Part shown: piece after piece, positions 6,412 through 13,448 of the stretch | How the letters are laid out: the number at the start of each line of letters is the position of its first letter | Position numbering within the stretch: position 1 is the stretch's first letter | From: a virus | Virus record (IMG/VR): IMGVR_UViG_3300044970_000402 | Coordinates: 1 to 46,156 of that record | Length of the DNA: 46,156 nt | Direction: 5' to 3' (one strand) | Program-made: the position numbers and the translations under genes | The notes under the pieces: model-generated | The model's input: only the letters and a program-made list of their open reading frames with translations | The model's database searches: none | What the model was told of the DNA's origin: nothing

Positions 6412-7625
6412 AACTTACCGCAGAACAGCGCATCATGCGCTCGCACATTCAGATGATGAAGCACCCAGAGACCGCGCTGTATTCCGGCGTGTTCATGCTG
6501 GGCACCACCGAGGTCATCGACGCAGCCGTCACTGCCTACACGGATGGTGTGAACAAGAAGTATGGGAAGACATTCCTCGAATCCCTCTCCGACATGGAGG
6601 TGAGCGGTCTCGTGCTGCACGAGAACCTGCACATCGTCTTCCGTCACCTCCTGCACAACCGTGACCTGTTCGAGGAGGACCAAGCGCTGGCGAACGCAGC
6701 GGCGGACTACGTGGTCAACGATGTGATCGTGAACCTGAAGGACAAGAACCTGTGCGACCTGCCGAAGGGTGCGCTTGTCGATGACAAGTACCACAACAAG
6801 AACATGCGTGAGGTGTATCGCCTGCTCAAGCAGGAGAAGGACCAGCGCAAGAAGCAGAGCCAAGGCCAAGGTCAAGGCCAAGGCCAGAACGGCAACGGAG
6901 CGTCCCAGGACCCCCTGGACGGCTATTCGTTCGACCAACACGACACCAAGGGACAGGCGCCGATGAACGCCGAGGAGGCCAAGGCGCTCGACACGAAGAT
7001 CGACCGGGCGCTGCGGGAGGGTGCGCTGCTGGCTGGCAGGCTCGGACACAAGATGCCCAGGGCGATCAAGGACCTGCTGGAGCCGAAGACACGGTGGCAG
7101 GACGAGCTGCGCGAGTTCATGACCTCCACGATGGTGGGCAAGGACGAGATGACGTGGAAGAAGTTCAACCGACGTCTTCTGCCCAACGACATCTACATGC
7201 CGTCCGTCGAGAACGAAGCCGTGGGTGAATTGATCTTGGCATGCGACACGTCGGGGTCGATCTCCAACGAGCAGATCACTGAGTTCGCCACGGAGATGTT
7301 GTCTATCTGTTCCACGGTGACACCGGAGTTGATCCGCGTCCTGTGGTGGGACACGTCTGTCCACTCCGAGCAGTTGTTCCGCTCAGACAAGTATCACGCC
7401 CTGGCTGAAATGCTCAAGCCAGAGGGCGGTGGAGGCACCCGAGTTGGGTGCGTTGCAGAGTACGTGAACGTGAGGAAACTCAGGCCCGAGTGTGTCATCG
7501 TGTTCACCGATGGCTACGTCGAGCCCGAAGTGAAGTGGGATCTCAATGTGCCCACGTTGTGGCTTGTGACTCGGAACAAGGGGTGGACACCCCCGACTGG
7601 GCGCAAGGTTGTGTTTGGCGACTGA
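6408..7625 (+). CDS. HExxH/vWA protein (DUF2201-type putative metallopeptidase), 405 aa
   Basis: Two-part protein. The N-terminal region has H71-E72-x-x-H75 (HENLH), the zinc signature of the putative metallopeptidase domain paired with vWA-like domains. A linker with four Gln-Gly repeats lies at about 151-160. The C-terminal region is a vWA fold with a complete MIDAS: DTSGS at 280-284, T344 after a Gly run, and TDG at 367-369. MoxR-family ATPases work with vWA proteins that bind metal through MIDAS, so this is the likely partner of the 4222-5307 ATPase. Whether it cleaves protein is inference: the HExxH is intact, but the third zinc ligand cannot be assigned. The start overlaps the NinX copy 2 stop. 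Confidence 0.85.
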   Translation: MKLTAEQRIMRSHIQMMKHPETALYSGVFMLGTTEVIDAAVTAYTDGVNKKYGKTFLESLSDMEVSGLVLHENLHIVFRHLLHNRDLFEEDQALANAAADYVVNDVIVNLKDKNLCDLPKGALVDDKYHNKNMREVYRLLKQEKDQRKKQSQGQGQGQGQNGNGASQDPLDGYSFDQHDTKGQAPMNAEEAKALDTKIDRALREGALLAGRLGHKMPRAIKDLLEPKTRWQDELREFMTSTMVGKDEMTWKKFNRRLLPNDIYMPSVENEAVGELILACDTSGSISNEQITEFATEMLSICSTVTPELIRVLWWDTSVHSEQLFRSDKYHALAEMLKPEGGGGTRVGCVAEYVNVRKLRPECVIVFTDGYVEPEVKWDLNVPTLWLVTRNKGWTPPTGRKVVFGD

Positions 7626-7640
7626 CCAAGGAGAAAGAAC

Positions 7641-8573
7641 ATGATCATGAAAAAGTACATCTCTCAGTACCAGAACGACAAGATAGGTTTCCAGGCGTTC
7701 CTGGACCAGAATCCAATCCTCGCCAAGGGCGCGGCGGAAATGTGTGCGCAGTTCAACCTCTACATGGGTGGGTGGCGACTGCATACCAGCAAGGGCGTGG
7801 TGTTCATCACCCCCGAGGGGTTTGAAGCAGGCACACTGGAATACGCTTACAGGTACGCTGGCCCCAACAAGGGCAAGCACTCCTTCCAGTACATAGGACC
7901 TTTCGTCAGCAAGGAGAAGGGTACGGGCGTAGCCAGGAGAACGCGCGAGGCGTCCAAGATAACTGGCATCATCTCTGCGATGACCAAGAACGGCGAAGTC
8001 CCGAACACGAACAGGATCCTCGAAAAGGAAAAGAGATCCTTGAGCTACGCATTCGGTGCCCTCAAGGCTGATCACGCGCCGCATTACGGCATTGAGATGT
8101 CTCAACGAATGATGGCGGGTCTTCTCGTGGCGGTCTTTGAGAAAAACTATGAGTCCATCGAAGCCGATAAAGACAAATATCTGTTGGAATACAACAAGTA
8201 TGTTGCCAAGGCCGCGAGTATCGCAGATAGTAAAAAGGCGTCTAAGCGCTTCTACGAAGGTTCGACAGCTATCGGCATCGCGCAAGACAATTTGAACCAA
8301 GGTGTGTGCTACTTCGTATGCACTGCGACCAAACTTAACGACACGATTGTCATGTCTGACGTGACCCGCTACAACTCGCTGCGAGACAGTCCGCTGGCTA
8401 GTGAGGCAGCGATCATCCGTACCTACATGCAGGGCAAGACCGAGAGCCCCTTCCTCGACAACGAGTTGAACATGCGTCTGGCAGACGAGTACCACGCAGA
8501 CATAGACGTCGCCTGTGGCTATTCGTCCGCTACCGAGGCGTTCTGGGTACTGATCCCTAATCATGCCGAGTGA
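7641..8573 (+). CDS. Hypothetical protein, 310 aa
   Basis: AAGGAGAAAG (7628-7637) sets the start; a second in-frame ATG two codons later is possible. I recognise no family. It has a mixed alpha/beta N-terminal half with many aromatic residues, a Lys-rich central segment (about 110-200) and a C-terminal domain with two cysteines in CYFVC. No membrane or signal segment is seen. It directly follows the vWA gene and precedes two small genes with overlapping ends, so it may belong to the MoxR-vWA transcription unit as an effector or target; that is guesswork from position. Confidence 0.75.
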   Translation: MIMKKYISQYQNDKIGFQAFLDQNPILAKGAAEMCAQFNLYMGGWRLHTSKGVVFITPEGFEAGTLEYAYRYAGPNKGKHSFQYIGPFVSKEKGTGVARRTREASKITGIISAMTKNGEVPNTNRILEKEKRSLSYAFGALKADHAPHYGIEMSQRMMAGLLVAVFEKNYESIEADKDKYLLEYNKYVAKAASIADSKKASKRFYEGSTAIGIAQDNLNQGVCYFVCTATKLNDTIVMSDVTRYNSLRDSPLASEAAIIRTYMQGKTESPFLDNELNMRLADEYHADIDVACGYSSATEAFWVLIPNHAE

Positions 8574-8919
8574 ACGCATCGACACGTTCGAGCCCGTTCC
8601 TATCTCTAACGAGAGTGGTGATGTACGCACGCCCGTACGTGTATGGGTGTTGGACCCGTACAGGTACTTGGTCACAGTAGGAGACTACCAGACGAAGTTT
8701 TTTAGTGATGAGACTGTGCCTCAGGAGATCAAGGCGCTGATCGCCATGGTCCGCGCGTTTCCTGAGGATGTCAGGATGAATCGCTCTTTCGGCCCGGGGA
8801 TTTACGTTCCACCCGATCCTAGACTCGCATGTATCGGCTGGGAACTTTCAACTAGTGCCAACTGGGATGCGTACATTCTCGTGTTGAGCAAAGAACTGTT
8901 CGAGAGGATACGGTGGTAG
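8563..8919 (+). CDS. Hypothetical protein, 118 aa
   Basis: Overlaps the preceding gene by 11 bases and the VRR-NUC gene by 7, so all three are coupled. The sequence (MPSERIDTFEPV...) looks like a small beta-rich domain with a conserved-looking GPGIYVPPDPR turn. No family is recognised. The ribosome site is weak, which fits dependence on upstream translation. Confidence 0.65.
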   Translation: MPSERIDTFEPVPISNESGDVRTPVRVWVLDPYRYLVTVGDYQTKFFSDETVPQEIKALIAMVRAFPEDVRMNRSFGPGIYVPPDPRLACIGWELSTSANWDAYILVLSKELFERIRW

Positions 8920-9224
8920 ACACACCAGAGAGAAAGGTAAAGAAGAAAGCGGTCGAGACCCTGAAGGCCATGGGCGCGTACTACACGATGCCCGTAGCCT
9001 CAGGGTTCGGCAACGCAGGTGTCCCGGACATCCTCTGCTGCTACAGAGGAAAGTTCTACGGCATCGAGTGCAAAGCAAATGGAGGCAAGCCTACACGCCT
9101 CCAGTTGTCCAACCTGAAAGCAATTCAAGATGCCGGAGGGTCCGCGTTCATCATCGATGAACACAATGTAGGAAGTCTCAAGGAACTGATGGAGAAAGAA
9201 TATGAATCGCAAGATCAAGAGTAA
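8913..9224 (+). CDS. VRR-NUC nuclease (PD-(D/E)XK), 103 aa
   Basis: Stand-alone VRR-NUC domain. GVPDIL (37-42) gives catalytic D39 and GIECK (50-54) gives E52 and K54; Q64 completes the usual motif. Phage VRR-NUC proteins of this size cut branched or Holliday-type DNA in the best-studied cases, and could help recombination or resolve concatemers before packaging. It starts with GTG at 8913 inside the previous gene, after GAGAGGA. Nuclease family is well supported; exact substrate is not. Confidence 0.9.
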   Translation: MVDTPERKVKKKAVETLKAMGAYYTMPVASGFGNAGVPDILCCYRGKFYGIECKANGGKPTRLQLSNLKAIQDAGGSAFIIDEHNVGSLKELMEKEYESQDQE

Positions 9225-9396
9225 CGAACTTCCCGTGCGTCTCACCCCCGAGGGGATGCGTAAAGAACAAGCTGCCAAGGACAAGGTCATCCTGTCCTGG
9301 GCCGCTGCTCGCGGCTGCGGCACCAAGCCGCCGACGTTCCCCGAGATCAGCACCGCTCCCGTGAAGAGCGAGAAGAACATCAAGAGGGCAGCATGA
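9202..9396 (+). CDS. Hypothetical small protein, 64 aa
   Basis: Begins 23 bases before the VRR-NUC stop, after GGAGAAAG, and shares an ATGA junction with the next gene. Basic and proline-containing (MNRKIKSNELPV...). No motif seen. First member of the tiny-gene train that runs to 13394. Confidence 0.65.
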   Translation: MNRKIKSNELPVRLTPEGMRKEQAAKDKVILSWAAARGCGTKPPTFPEISTAPVKSEKNIKRAA

Positions 9397-9668
9397 AGAT
9401 CGCGCACAAGATCGAAAAGGCGGGGCACTTCCGTGGTGACGCATGGTTGTTCCGTATGGATCCGCCATACATGGGGCACGACTACGTCATCGTGAGCGCC
9501 GTTGACCTGCATTTTGTCAGGTACGGCGGGTCGGAGACTTACATGTTCGCAGCCACCCCGCAAGGGGGTGTCAAGGACTGGATGCAACTCCCGGGCAGTT
9601 TCCAGGGGGATAAGGACATCCCCAGGGCGTTGCGCAACGCAGGGTACGAGATCGAGGAGGCGGTATGA
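9393..9668 (+). CDS. Hypothetical protein, 91 aa
   Basis: ATGA-coupled at both ends. The small protein (MKIAHKIEKA...) has predicted beta strands and a C-terminal amphipathic helix. A Gly-Gly motif occurs twice. I do not recognise it. Confidence 0.65.
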   Translation: MKIAHKIEKAGHFRGDAWLFRMDPPYMGHDYVIVSAVDLHFVRYGGSETYMFAATPQGGVKDWMQLPGSFQGDKDIPRALRNAGYEIEEAV

Positions 9669-9973
9669 CACAACATACACCGGGACCGTGGCGCCTATCT
9701 GTCAACGAACCCTACTGGATAACGCATCCGTACAGCATTGTTGTACGTAAGCGTGGCGTTCACCAAGTGGCAATCGCAAACATTCCATCGCGGGAGACTA
9801 TCTCTCCCCATGAGGCAAAAGCCAACGCCGTCCTGATCGCTGAAGCACCGGCCTTGCTCCAGTGTGTGGAGGAACTGCTCGCCGTGGTCCACGACCGAGA
9901 GCGGGACGACGCCACTGTCGCTGCCGTCAACGCAGCGGAGGGACTGATCGCACGGGTGCGAGGTGATGCATGA
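9665..9973 (+). CDS. Hypothetical phage protein of the HTPGPW type, 102 aa
   Basis: Starts MTQHTPGPWRL, a phrase that opens many short phage proteins of unknown function. A block around KANAVLIAEAPALL (60-73) is also typical: it is an Ala-rich helix that usually continues as here. Such proteins accumulate in early accessory regions of phages of Gram-negative bacteria. No catalytic motif. ATGA overlaps at both ends. Confidence 0.75.
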   Translation: MTQHTPGPWRLSVNEPYWITHPYSIVVRKRGVHQVAIANIPSRETISPHEAKANAVLIAEAPALLQCVEELLAVVHDRERDDATVAAVNAAEGLIARVRGDA

Positions 9974-10125
9974 AGACCAAGATGCTGACCATGTCTCGTC
10001 GCCTATGGAATACGGGTGACAGGCGCCTGGACAGGCGCAACCAACGGGCCTGGGTGCAGGCCATCCGCAGGCTGGGCGACAAGTGGCTGCTCGCCACGCA
10101 TGTGCCGAGGAAGGAGCAGGTATGA
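9970..10125 (+). CDS. Tiny basic protein, 51 aa
   Basis: Starts at an ATGA junction (9970) and ends at another with the next gene. Very basic (about a quarter Arg/Lys) with several Trp, suggesting nucleic-acid binding. Internal ATGs at 9982 and 9991 are alternative starts. Coding status rests on the tight stop-start chaining on both sides. Confidence 0.55.
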   Translation: MKTKMLTMSRRLWNTGDRRLDRRNQRAWVQAIRRLGDKWLLATHVPRKEQV

Positions 10126-10427
10126 CTGAAAAGAAACTACCCAAAGGGTGCGACCAGCAGGGTCGCTATCCTGAGGCGAACGAAGACGTTTGCAAGCCGT
10201 CCGAGAAGGGCACGCACGAGTGGCGGGCGTACATGTCTGGTGGGTACAAGTGTGTCTACTGTGGCACGGAGTGGCTCCCCGCCGAGCCCTGCGTCGATCC
10301 CGACGAGATCGAGGCGCACAAGTACATCGAGCCCCAGCCCGAGCCGCTGTGGCCGAAGGTTGTGGGCGTGGTCATTGCGATCATCCTGATCGGGTTGATT
10401 TTCGGACCTATGGGGGTGATCAAGTGA
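10122..10427 (+). CDS. Zinc-knuckle protein with C-terminal membrane segment, 101 aa
   Basis: The N-terminal soluble part has a CVYC knuckle (about 44-47) with further cysteines at about 10, 24 and 57. Residues 79-96 form one clear hydrophobic helix (VVGVVIAIILIGLIFG). A tail-anchored inner-membrane protein facing the cytoplasm is the simplest reading. It could act on a host membrane process such as superinfection exclusion; that is inference. Coupled at both ends. Confidence 0.7.
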   Translation: MTEKKLPKGCDQQGRYPEANEDVCKPSEKGTHEWRAYMSGGYKCVYCGTEWLPAEPCVDPDEIEAHKYIEPQPEPLWPKVVGVVIAIILIGLIFGPMGVIK

Positions 10428-10756
10428 GCACCATCACCGTACCCCGCGCAGTGCTGGAGCAGGCGCTGGAGGCGTTGGATGCCGGCGTATCCGTCAGTCC
10501 GAAATCAGTCCTGCACGACAGGCTTCGCGCCGCGCTGGCGCAGCAGGAGCCAACAGTGCGTTTCAAATGTACTGTGGTTGATAACCAGCATCCAAGCGGC
10601 GTACCTTTTGAGCAGTGGGTAAATGCACCCCGCCGCGAGTGGCAGTCGTTGACGGACGATGAGATAGACCATCTATGGCTGCTATACCCATGCAGCGTCA
10701 AAGAGATGGATGCGTATGCCCGCGCCATCGAGGCCAAACTGAAGGAGAAGACATGA
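10424..10756 (+). CDS. Hypothetical protein, 110 aa
   Basis: GTG start at 10424 overlapping the preceding TGA (GTGA). The N-terminus STITVPRAVLEQALEALDAG and an Arg-Glu-Trp-x-Ser-Leu-Thr-Asp-Asp-Glu-Ile segment near 73-84 are features often seen in short phage hypothetical proteins with swappable helical segments. It is probably alpha-helical. No enzymatic motif. Confidence 0.7.
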   Translation: MSTITVPRAVLEQALEALDAGVSVSPKSVLHDRLRAALAQQEPTVRFKCTVVDNQHPSGVPFEQWVNAPRREWQSLTDDEIDHLWLLYPCSVKEMDAYARAIEAKLKEKT

Positions 10757-10965
10757 AAGACACCGGAGAACAGGCGTTCCCCAATGAGGGCTTCAACGGC
10801 TGGGGCCAGCCGGAAAAAGGCATGACCCTGCGCGATTACTTCGCGGCGAAGGCGATGCAGGGGATGTTTGCTGGCCGACACGGTTCCGCACTTACACCAT
10901 CCGAGTGGGCGACGCAGGCATACGAATTGGCCGACGCCATGCTAGCAGAGAGGAACAAGCCATGA
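10753..10965 (+). CDS. Hypothetical phage protein with GMTLRDYFAAKAMQG helix, 70 aa
   Basis: Residues 23-37 contain GMTLRDYFAAKAMQG, a short helix module frequent in small phage proteins, followed by a YELADAMLAER helix. The module is widespread but functionally undefined. Good ribosome site (AAGGAGAAG) and ATGA coupling to the next tiny gene. Confidence 0.75.
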   Translation: MKDTGEQAFPNEGFNGWGQPEKGMTLRDYFAAKAMQGMFAGRHGSALTPSEWATQAYELADAMLAERNKP

Positions 10966-11045
10966 AACTCCGCGCCTTCCTGCGCGGCTTCGTCAACGGA
11001 CTAGCACTGCTTCCGCTGTGGCGGTGGATTAGGAGGAAGACATGA
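10962..11045 (+). CDS. Tiny basic peptide, 27 aa
   Basis: MKLRAFLRGFVNGLALLPLW, then a basic tail. It could be a short amphipathic, membrane-associating peptide: a basic N-terminus, about 12 hydrophobic residues, then Arg/Lys. Supported only by ATGA overlaps on both sides. The end region supplies the next gene's ribosome site (AGGAGGAAG). Confidence 0.45.
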   Translation: MKLRAFLRGFVNGLALLPLWRWIRRKT

Positions 11046-11269
11046 CCACATGGCACAAAGGCCCGCCGCCTAGCATCGGCTGGTGGCCGGCGAGTAGACG
11101 CGGAAACCCAGATACCTTACGGTGGTGGGATGGTAAAACGTGGAGCCTGCCTGTGGATAGCACTTGGACAGCCTCACTTGCAGCAGAAGCCGCAAAGGCA
11201 GAAACTGCTATGAGCGACATCGAATGGACCGACAGGCCCGCATCGTGGCCGGAGAGGAGCAGGACATGA
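11042..11269 (+). CDS. Hypothetical protein, 75 aa
   Basis: Strong AGGAGGAAG ribosome site upstream. Trp-rich N-terminal half (MTTWHKGPPPSIGWWPAS...) with the look of a small phage domain in which a Trp-Trp-Asp-Gly turn (28-31) repeats the pattern; the C-terminal half is Ala/Glu helical. An internal in-frame ATG at 11210 could initiate a shorter product. No known family. Confidence 0.65.
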   Translation: MTTWHKGPPPSIGWWPASRRGNPDTLRWWDGKTWSLPVDSTWTASLAAEAAKAETAMSDIEWTDRPASWPERSRT

Positions 11270-11394
11270 GGCCAGTCTACAAAGAGTACATCTTGGTGTT
11301 TGACACTTCTGGCGGCTCGTCGGCAATCGGCAGACTGCTGCGCTTGGTGGCGTTCCCGATCCGCTGGGTGCTGACCGGGAGGGCGGAGTTGTGA
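11266..11394 (+). CDS. Tiny protein, 42 aa
   Basis: Starts at an ATGA junction after GGAGAGGAGCAGG. MRPVYKEYILVFDTSG, a Gly/Ser turn, then a moderately hydrophobic helix LLRLVAFPIRWVL that may associate with membrane. Coupled by GTGA to the next gene. Confidence 0.5.
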   Translation: MRPVYKEYILVFDTSGGSSAIGRLLRLVAFPIRWVLTGRAEL

Positions 11395-11708
11395 AAGAAC
11401 AAGACACCATGTGGTTCCAAGCGCAGCACGACGCCATCAAGGCGGGTGAGGACTTCACGCGGTATCGTTTTGCCGCCCTTGTCGCCGCAGCAGAGCGTGA
11501 GAAAGTCGCCGCATGGATGCGCAGCATGGGCTACGCCACCGGGCACGGCGACACGATAGAGGATCTGCTAGACCACCTCGGCACGCAGATTGCCGAGGGG
11601 CTGTTGATGGAGCGCGCCGCCTGCGCCGACATTTGCGACCAGCACGCCAGCATCGAGGGCGTCGCGCAGCGGTGCGCAGCGGAGATCAGGGAGAGGGGGA
11701 ACAAATGA
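11391..11708 (+). CDS. Hypothetical helical protein, 105 aa
   Basis: GTG start overlapping the previous TGA. Mostly alpha-helical, Ala-rich. It carries a FAALVAAAEREKVAAWM helix, a phrase common in small phage hypothetical proteins, and a C-terminal segment with three cysteines (MERAACADICDQH...C) that could bind metal. No enzyme motif recognised. Confidence 0.7.
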   Translation: MKEQDTMWFQAQHDAIKAGEDFTRYRFAALVAAAEREKVAAWMRSMGYATGHGDTIEDLLDHLGTQIAEGLLMERAACADICDQHASIEGVAQRCAAEIRERGNK

Positions 11709-11944
11709 CCTGCCCGTACTGTGAAATTCACAAGCTCAGCGCTGCCATGTGGAGAAACAAGGCGTATGAACTCGGCGGTACACCGTTGCCTTGGGACGCG
11801 GACAAGAAGATTGAAGAGGCGATAGCGGCTGAACGTAAGCGACTCGCTGACACCCTGCATCGCCAAGCCGACATCATGTCTGACCACTTCGAGGTGAGAT
11901 GGCTGATGGAGTTGGCAACGGCACTCCGAAGGAGTGCCAAATGA
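11705..11944 (+). CDS. Hypothetical protein with N-terminal CPYC, 79 aa
   Basis: Starts MTCPYCEIHK: a single CxxC near the N-terminus followed by long helices. One CxxC alone could mean thiol chemistry or half of a zinc site completed by dimerisation. ATGA overlap with both neighbours. Function unknown. Confidence 0.65.
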   Translation: MTCPYCEIHKLSAAMWRNKAYELGGTPLPWDADKKIEEAIAAERKRLADTLHRQADIMSDHFEVRWLMELATALRRSAK

Positions 11945-12105
11945 GACGCCGCATCCGCAAGATCAAAAACCACCTGTATCCCTGGTACATCTACGCCGCA
12001 AGACAGCGCAGGAGGTGGGGAACTGTGCGGGCCAACATGAAGCGCATGAGTGACGCGATACGCGAAGCATATGCCAAGGCGCGGGCAGGGCTGGAGCAGC
12101 CATGA
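11941..12105 (+). CDS. Small Arg-rich protein, 54 aa
   Basis: ATGA start after AAGGAG. Highly basic (MRRRIRKIKNHL...), Tyr/Trp in the centre, C-terminal helix. It resembles nucleic-acid-binding peptides. Supported by coupling at both ends only. Confidence 0.55.
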   Translation: MRRRIRKIKNHLYPWYIYAARQRRRWGTVRANMKRMSDAIREAYAKARAGLEQP

Positions 12106-12197
12106 CCACCATCCACTACTGGTGCCCGCTGCATCGGGCGTATGTGCAACGTATGGTGCCAACAGCGTTGGCGTTCAAACTGGCGGGGTTGACATGA
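12102..12197 (+). CDS. Tiny peptide, 31 aa
   Basis: MTTIHYWCPLHRAYVQRMVP..., one Cys-Pro-Leu-His that could be part of a zinc knuckle. ATGA junctions on both sides are the only coding evidence. It may mainly serve to couple translation of its neighbours. Confidence 0.45.
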   Translation: MTTIHYWCPLHRAYVQRMVPTALAFKLAGLT

Positions 12198-12550
12198 CAG
12201 ACAGAGAGCTACTGGAACTCGCTGCGAAGGCGGCAGGCGGGCTCGCCCGCTTTGACATCTCTCCGGATAAATGGCCGTGGCTGCAAGCCGTGGTGGATGG
12301 GAAGCCTCAGCCCTACCCCGTGCGTTGGAACCCCCTCACCGACGACGGCGATGCGCTGCGGCTGGCGTGTCATCTGCGGATCAACATTGAACACATCGAA
12401 AACTCAGGTCGTCGGCCGTTTGGCGTGAACTGCTGGCCCCTTGGTCGTGGCGACTGCGGTCACACCGAGACTGATGTTACGGATTACAACGCCGCCACCC
12501 GCCGCGCCATCGTCAGGGCTGCGGCTGAGATTGGGAGGGGAATGGAATGA
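12194..12550 (+). CDS. Hypothetical phage protein, 118 aa
   Basis: N-terminal helix MTDRELLELAAKAAGG, then WNPLTDDGDALRLACHLRI (about 50-68) and a C-terminal ATRRAIVRAAAEIGR helix. This three-block layout is common among short phage hypothetical proteins in betaproteobacterial and enterobacterial phages. No catalytic motif. Coupled to both neighbours by ATGA. Confidence 0.75.
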   Translation: MTDRELLELAAKAAGGLARFDISPDKWPWLQAVVDGKPQPYPVRWNPLTDDGDALRLACHLRINIEHIENSGRRPFGVNCWPLGRGDCGHTETDVTDYNAATRRAIVRAAAEIGRGME

Positions 12551-12726
12551 CCTACCTCCCCAATGACGTAGCCCGGTGCGCCGGGGCACACAAGCCCGAG
12601 TGCGAGGACTGCCTGAGAAACATCAAGGTCAGCCCGCTGCATCCTGCAGCCACACGCACCGTGTGGATCGGCCCGTGGGTACTTGACGAACCCTGTATTT
12701 CCAAGCTGACCAAGGAGAAGAAATGA
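12547..12726 (+). CDS. Small Cys-containing protein, 59 aa
   Basis: MTYLPNDVARCAGAHKPECEDCLRN gives C11, C19 and C22, with H15 and C50, enough ligands for one zinc ion. The pattern of MTYLPNDVARCxG... is familiar from small phage ORFs. It ends in AAGGAGAAGAA, which is the next gene's ribosome site, with ATGA overlap. Confidence 0.65.
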   Translation: MTYLPNDVARCAGAHKPECEDCLRNIKVSPLHPAATRTVWIGPWVLDEPCISKLTKEKK

Positions 12727-12869
12727 ACGAACCCATGCACCCCTCGGGCCTGACGCTTGCTCGCTGGCTGTGGCCTTTCAAGACGGACGAGGAGCGTGCT
12801 ATCGTCGCCCGGTGGTTCGCCAAGCAGGCCCGCGCTGAGCGGGGGCAAGGCGAGGAAGCGCTCTTCTGA
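12723..12869 (+). CDS. Tiny protein, 48 aa
   Basis: Excellent AAGGAGAAG ribosome site. MNEPMHPSGLTLARWLWPFKTDEER..., then a basic/Ala helix. TGATG junction with the next gene. No recognisable family. Confidence 0.6.
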   Translation: MNEPMHPSGLTLARWLWPFKTDEERAIVARWFAKQARAERGQGEEALF

Positions 12870-13186
12870 TGGCTTTAAACACGCACCTCAGCAACACCAC
12901 AGCCTACGCGGCGGTGGTCGAGGCCCTGGTCCACACGGGCGGTACGTTGAAAGAGCTTCACGAGACCTCGGGATTGGCGACCAACACCACGCGCAAGTTC
13001 ATCCGCGCCCTTCGTAACCGGGGGTTGGTGCGTGTGGCGCTGTGGCGCCAGGACACCATGGGCCGTTACACAATCGCTGTCTGGGGGTGGGGCAGTGCGC
13101 CTGATACCAAGCGCCCACCGAGGATGACTTCGACCGAGAGGTCTGCACGACGAAGGATGAAAAAACGTGAGATGTCCACACTGTGA
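12869..13186 (+). CDS. Winged-helix DNA-binding protein, 105 aa
   Basis: Residues about 12-70 read as a winged helix-turn-helix: helix AVVEALVHTG, then TLKELHETSGLATNTTRKFIRALRNRGLVRV (helix 2, turn, recognition helix, start of wing). This is the pattern of IclR/MarR-like small regulators and of HTH domains in phage replication genes. The tail (78-105) is very basic. As the only clear transcription-factor-like fold in the train it is a candidate for the factor that binds the palindromic promoters, but nothing shows that directly. TGATG start. Confidence 0.75.
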   Translation: MALNTHLSNTTAYAAVVEALVHTGGTLKELHETSGLATNTTRKFIRALRNRGLVRVALWRQDTMGRYTIAVWGWGSAPDTKRPPRMTSTERSARRRMKKREMSTL

Positions 13187-13394
13187 TAGGGACAGCAGCG
13201 GCAATGTGCTAGAGAGCAGACCGGCTGGTGGCAAAGTTTGGCGTAGACGGATGTGTAAACTATGTCATATAGTCTACGTTTCGTGCGAGACTGCCGAGCG
13301 CGAGATGAGGATGCCCGCCGAGACGCAGTCCAAGAACCGCAAGCTCAAGCCTTTGGATGAACTCAAGAACCAACTCGACTGGAGGAAGTCATGA
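13167..13394 (+). CDS. NrdR-like zinc ribbon lacking an ATP-cone, 75 aa
   Basis: GTG start overlapping the previous gene by 20 bases. Four cysteines in two pairs: C3/C6 and C30/C33, with VLESRP (14-19) and VWRRRMCKLC (24-33) between and at the second pair. This spacing and the ESR...RRR pattern are those of the zinc ribbon of the NrdR repressor of ribonucleotide reductase genes. NrdR also has a C-terminal ATP-cone of about 90 residues, absent here. It could be a DNA-binding mimic of NrdR or simply a generic zinc ribbon. The resemblance is by eye. Confidence 0.65.
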   Translation: MRCPHCDRDSSGNVLESRPAGGKVWRRRMCKLCHIVYVSCETAEREMRMPAETQSKNRKLKPLDELKNQLDWRKS

Positions 13395-13448
13395 CGTAGT
13401 CGCGTAGTGTGTGCAGTAAAAAACAAATCTCTCAACCAGGAATCAATC

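Noticed and set aside
7383-8675. 430-codon open frame on the minus strand
   Set aside because: Antisense to the vWA and following gene, with no ribosome site and no recognisable motif.
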